From NCBI GenBank assembly GCA_012512335.1, contig JAAZEK010000549.1, positions 1-5,761 on the forward strand: a DNA stretch of 5,761 nt, read 5' to 3'. The translations under genes were made by a program, and so were the position numbers. Positions 5,447 through 5,761 of the stretch are shown here, one piece after another. The notes beneath the pieces are model-generated. The model saw nothing but the letters and a program-made list of their open reading frames with translations. It was not told the origin of the DNA and did not search any database. How positions within the stretch are numbered: the stretch's first letter is position 1; each line of letters starts with the position of its first letter. This DNA comes from Clostridiales bacterium. Its GTDB lineage: Bacteria; Bacillota; Clostridia; Caldicoprobacterales; DTU083.

Positions 5447-5761
5447 TTACAGTACTTTAATAACCCCTTCTTCAAATTTCATGCTGGTACCATAGGGCTT
5501 TGACATTTCAATTAGACGATCTACAAACTCTATGTTCCCTACTGGTTTTGGCCATCCTCCAGTGGAACGAGGTTCTCCAAAGCCAAGCTCAACAGGCAAA
5601 AGCTCAAGCTTCTTAAGCACTCCATCCTCCATTTCCCAATAAGGGATAACTGCTTCGAACATTATATGATTGGTGTATAACCCTCTAGTAAAGTTATTAG
5701 AACGCTTTTTAAAAAGCTCATGCATGGTTGCATTGGAATCCAATCCATAATTAGTATAAAA
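5447..5761 (-). CDS. CapA-family protein, C-terminal part (5' end cut by window edge)
   Basis: The last 104 residues and the stop codon of a larger gene are present; the frame stays open to the window edge, so the TTG at 5741-5743 is not the true start. The tail has the signature of the CapA (poly-gamma-glutamate capsule biosynthesis / metallophosphatase-like) family. A YGLDSNAT stretch and a MHELFKKRSNN segment are followed by an AVIPYWEMEDGVLKKLELLP strand pair. ELGFGEPRSTGGWPKP comes next, matching the family's usual LGFGxPRSxxGxP ending, and the last part is a SKPYGTSMKFEEGVIKV strand. The metal-binding N-terminal half is outside the window, so activity cannot be judged, nor can any signal anchor. 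Known CapA proteins act in polyglutamate capsule export or assembly, but many homologues occur in sugar-utilisation clusters with unknown roles. It is the upstream neighbour of the GH20-like gene on the same strand. Confidence 0.8.
   Translation of the reverse strand, partial: FYTNYGLDSNATMHELFKKRSNNFTRGLYTNHIMFEAVIPYWEMEDGVLKKLELLPVELGFGEPRSTGGWPKPVGNIEFVDRLIEMSKPYGTSMKFEEGVIKVL

Noticed and set aside
5447..5743. Short 98-residue protein starting at TTG 5743
   Set aside because: The frame is open to the window edge and the residues match the C-terminal end of CapA-family proteins, so it is a truncated larger gene.

Overview
The window is a low-GC stretch with six protein-coding genes, all on the minus strand. 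Codon use, AGGAGG-type ribosome binding sites and protein family resemblance suggest a Firmicute, most likely an anaerobic Clostridia member (Lachnospiraceae or Clostridiaceae type). That assignment is an inference from style; no taxonomic marker gene is present. I see no plus-strand gene, rRNA, tRNA or CRISPR array.

In transcription order, from the right edge to the left edge, the genes are: (1) the C-terminal end of a CapA-family protein (poly-gamma-glutamate capsule / metallophosphatase-like), cut by the window edge; (2) a GH20-like TIM-barrel glycosidase with a HIG-M-DE active-site motif; (3) an AAC(3)-family (YokD-like) N-acetyltransferase; (4) an M20 zinc peptidase of the carboxypeptidase G2 / ArgE type with all metal ligands present; (5) a GH28-related right-handed beta-helix protein; (6) the N-terminal 188 residues of a Gfo/Idh/MocA NAD(P)-dependent oxidoreductase, cut by the left edge. 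Genes 2 and 3 are 34 bp apart and probably cotranscribed. The other gaps are 72 to 179 bp but all genes point the same way.

The genes whose N-terminus is visible (2 to 6) lack a signal peptide or membrane segment, so those products should be cytosolic. Two glycosidase-like proteins, a sugar-type oxidoreductase, an N-acetyltransferase and an M20 amidohydrolase side by side suggest intracellular processing of an imported oligosaccharide or glycoconjugate, possibly one carrying amino sugars or amide-linked groups. This pathway is an inference; each family call is much firmer than the joint function.

Every longer intergenic gap holds a different small repeat or palindrome: a heptamer array that includes a stop codon (617-644), an IS200/IS605-like terminal hairpin relic (about 2001-2038), two 55-bp tandem units with a 27-bp identical core of the dispersed CATTCCGAG...GAGGAATC type (3404-3513), and a GC-rich hairpin plus a long AT-rich inverted repeat (5345-5438). 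These are the parts least explained by the genes. One start site also needs correction: the GH20-like gene should begin at 5309, not 5330, because a perfect AAGGAGG lies between the two ATGs.
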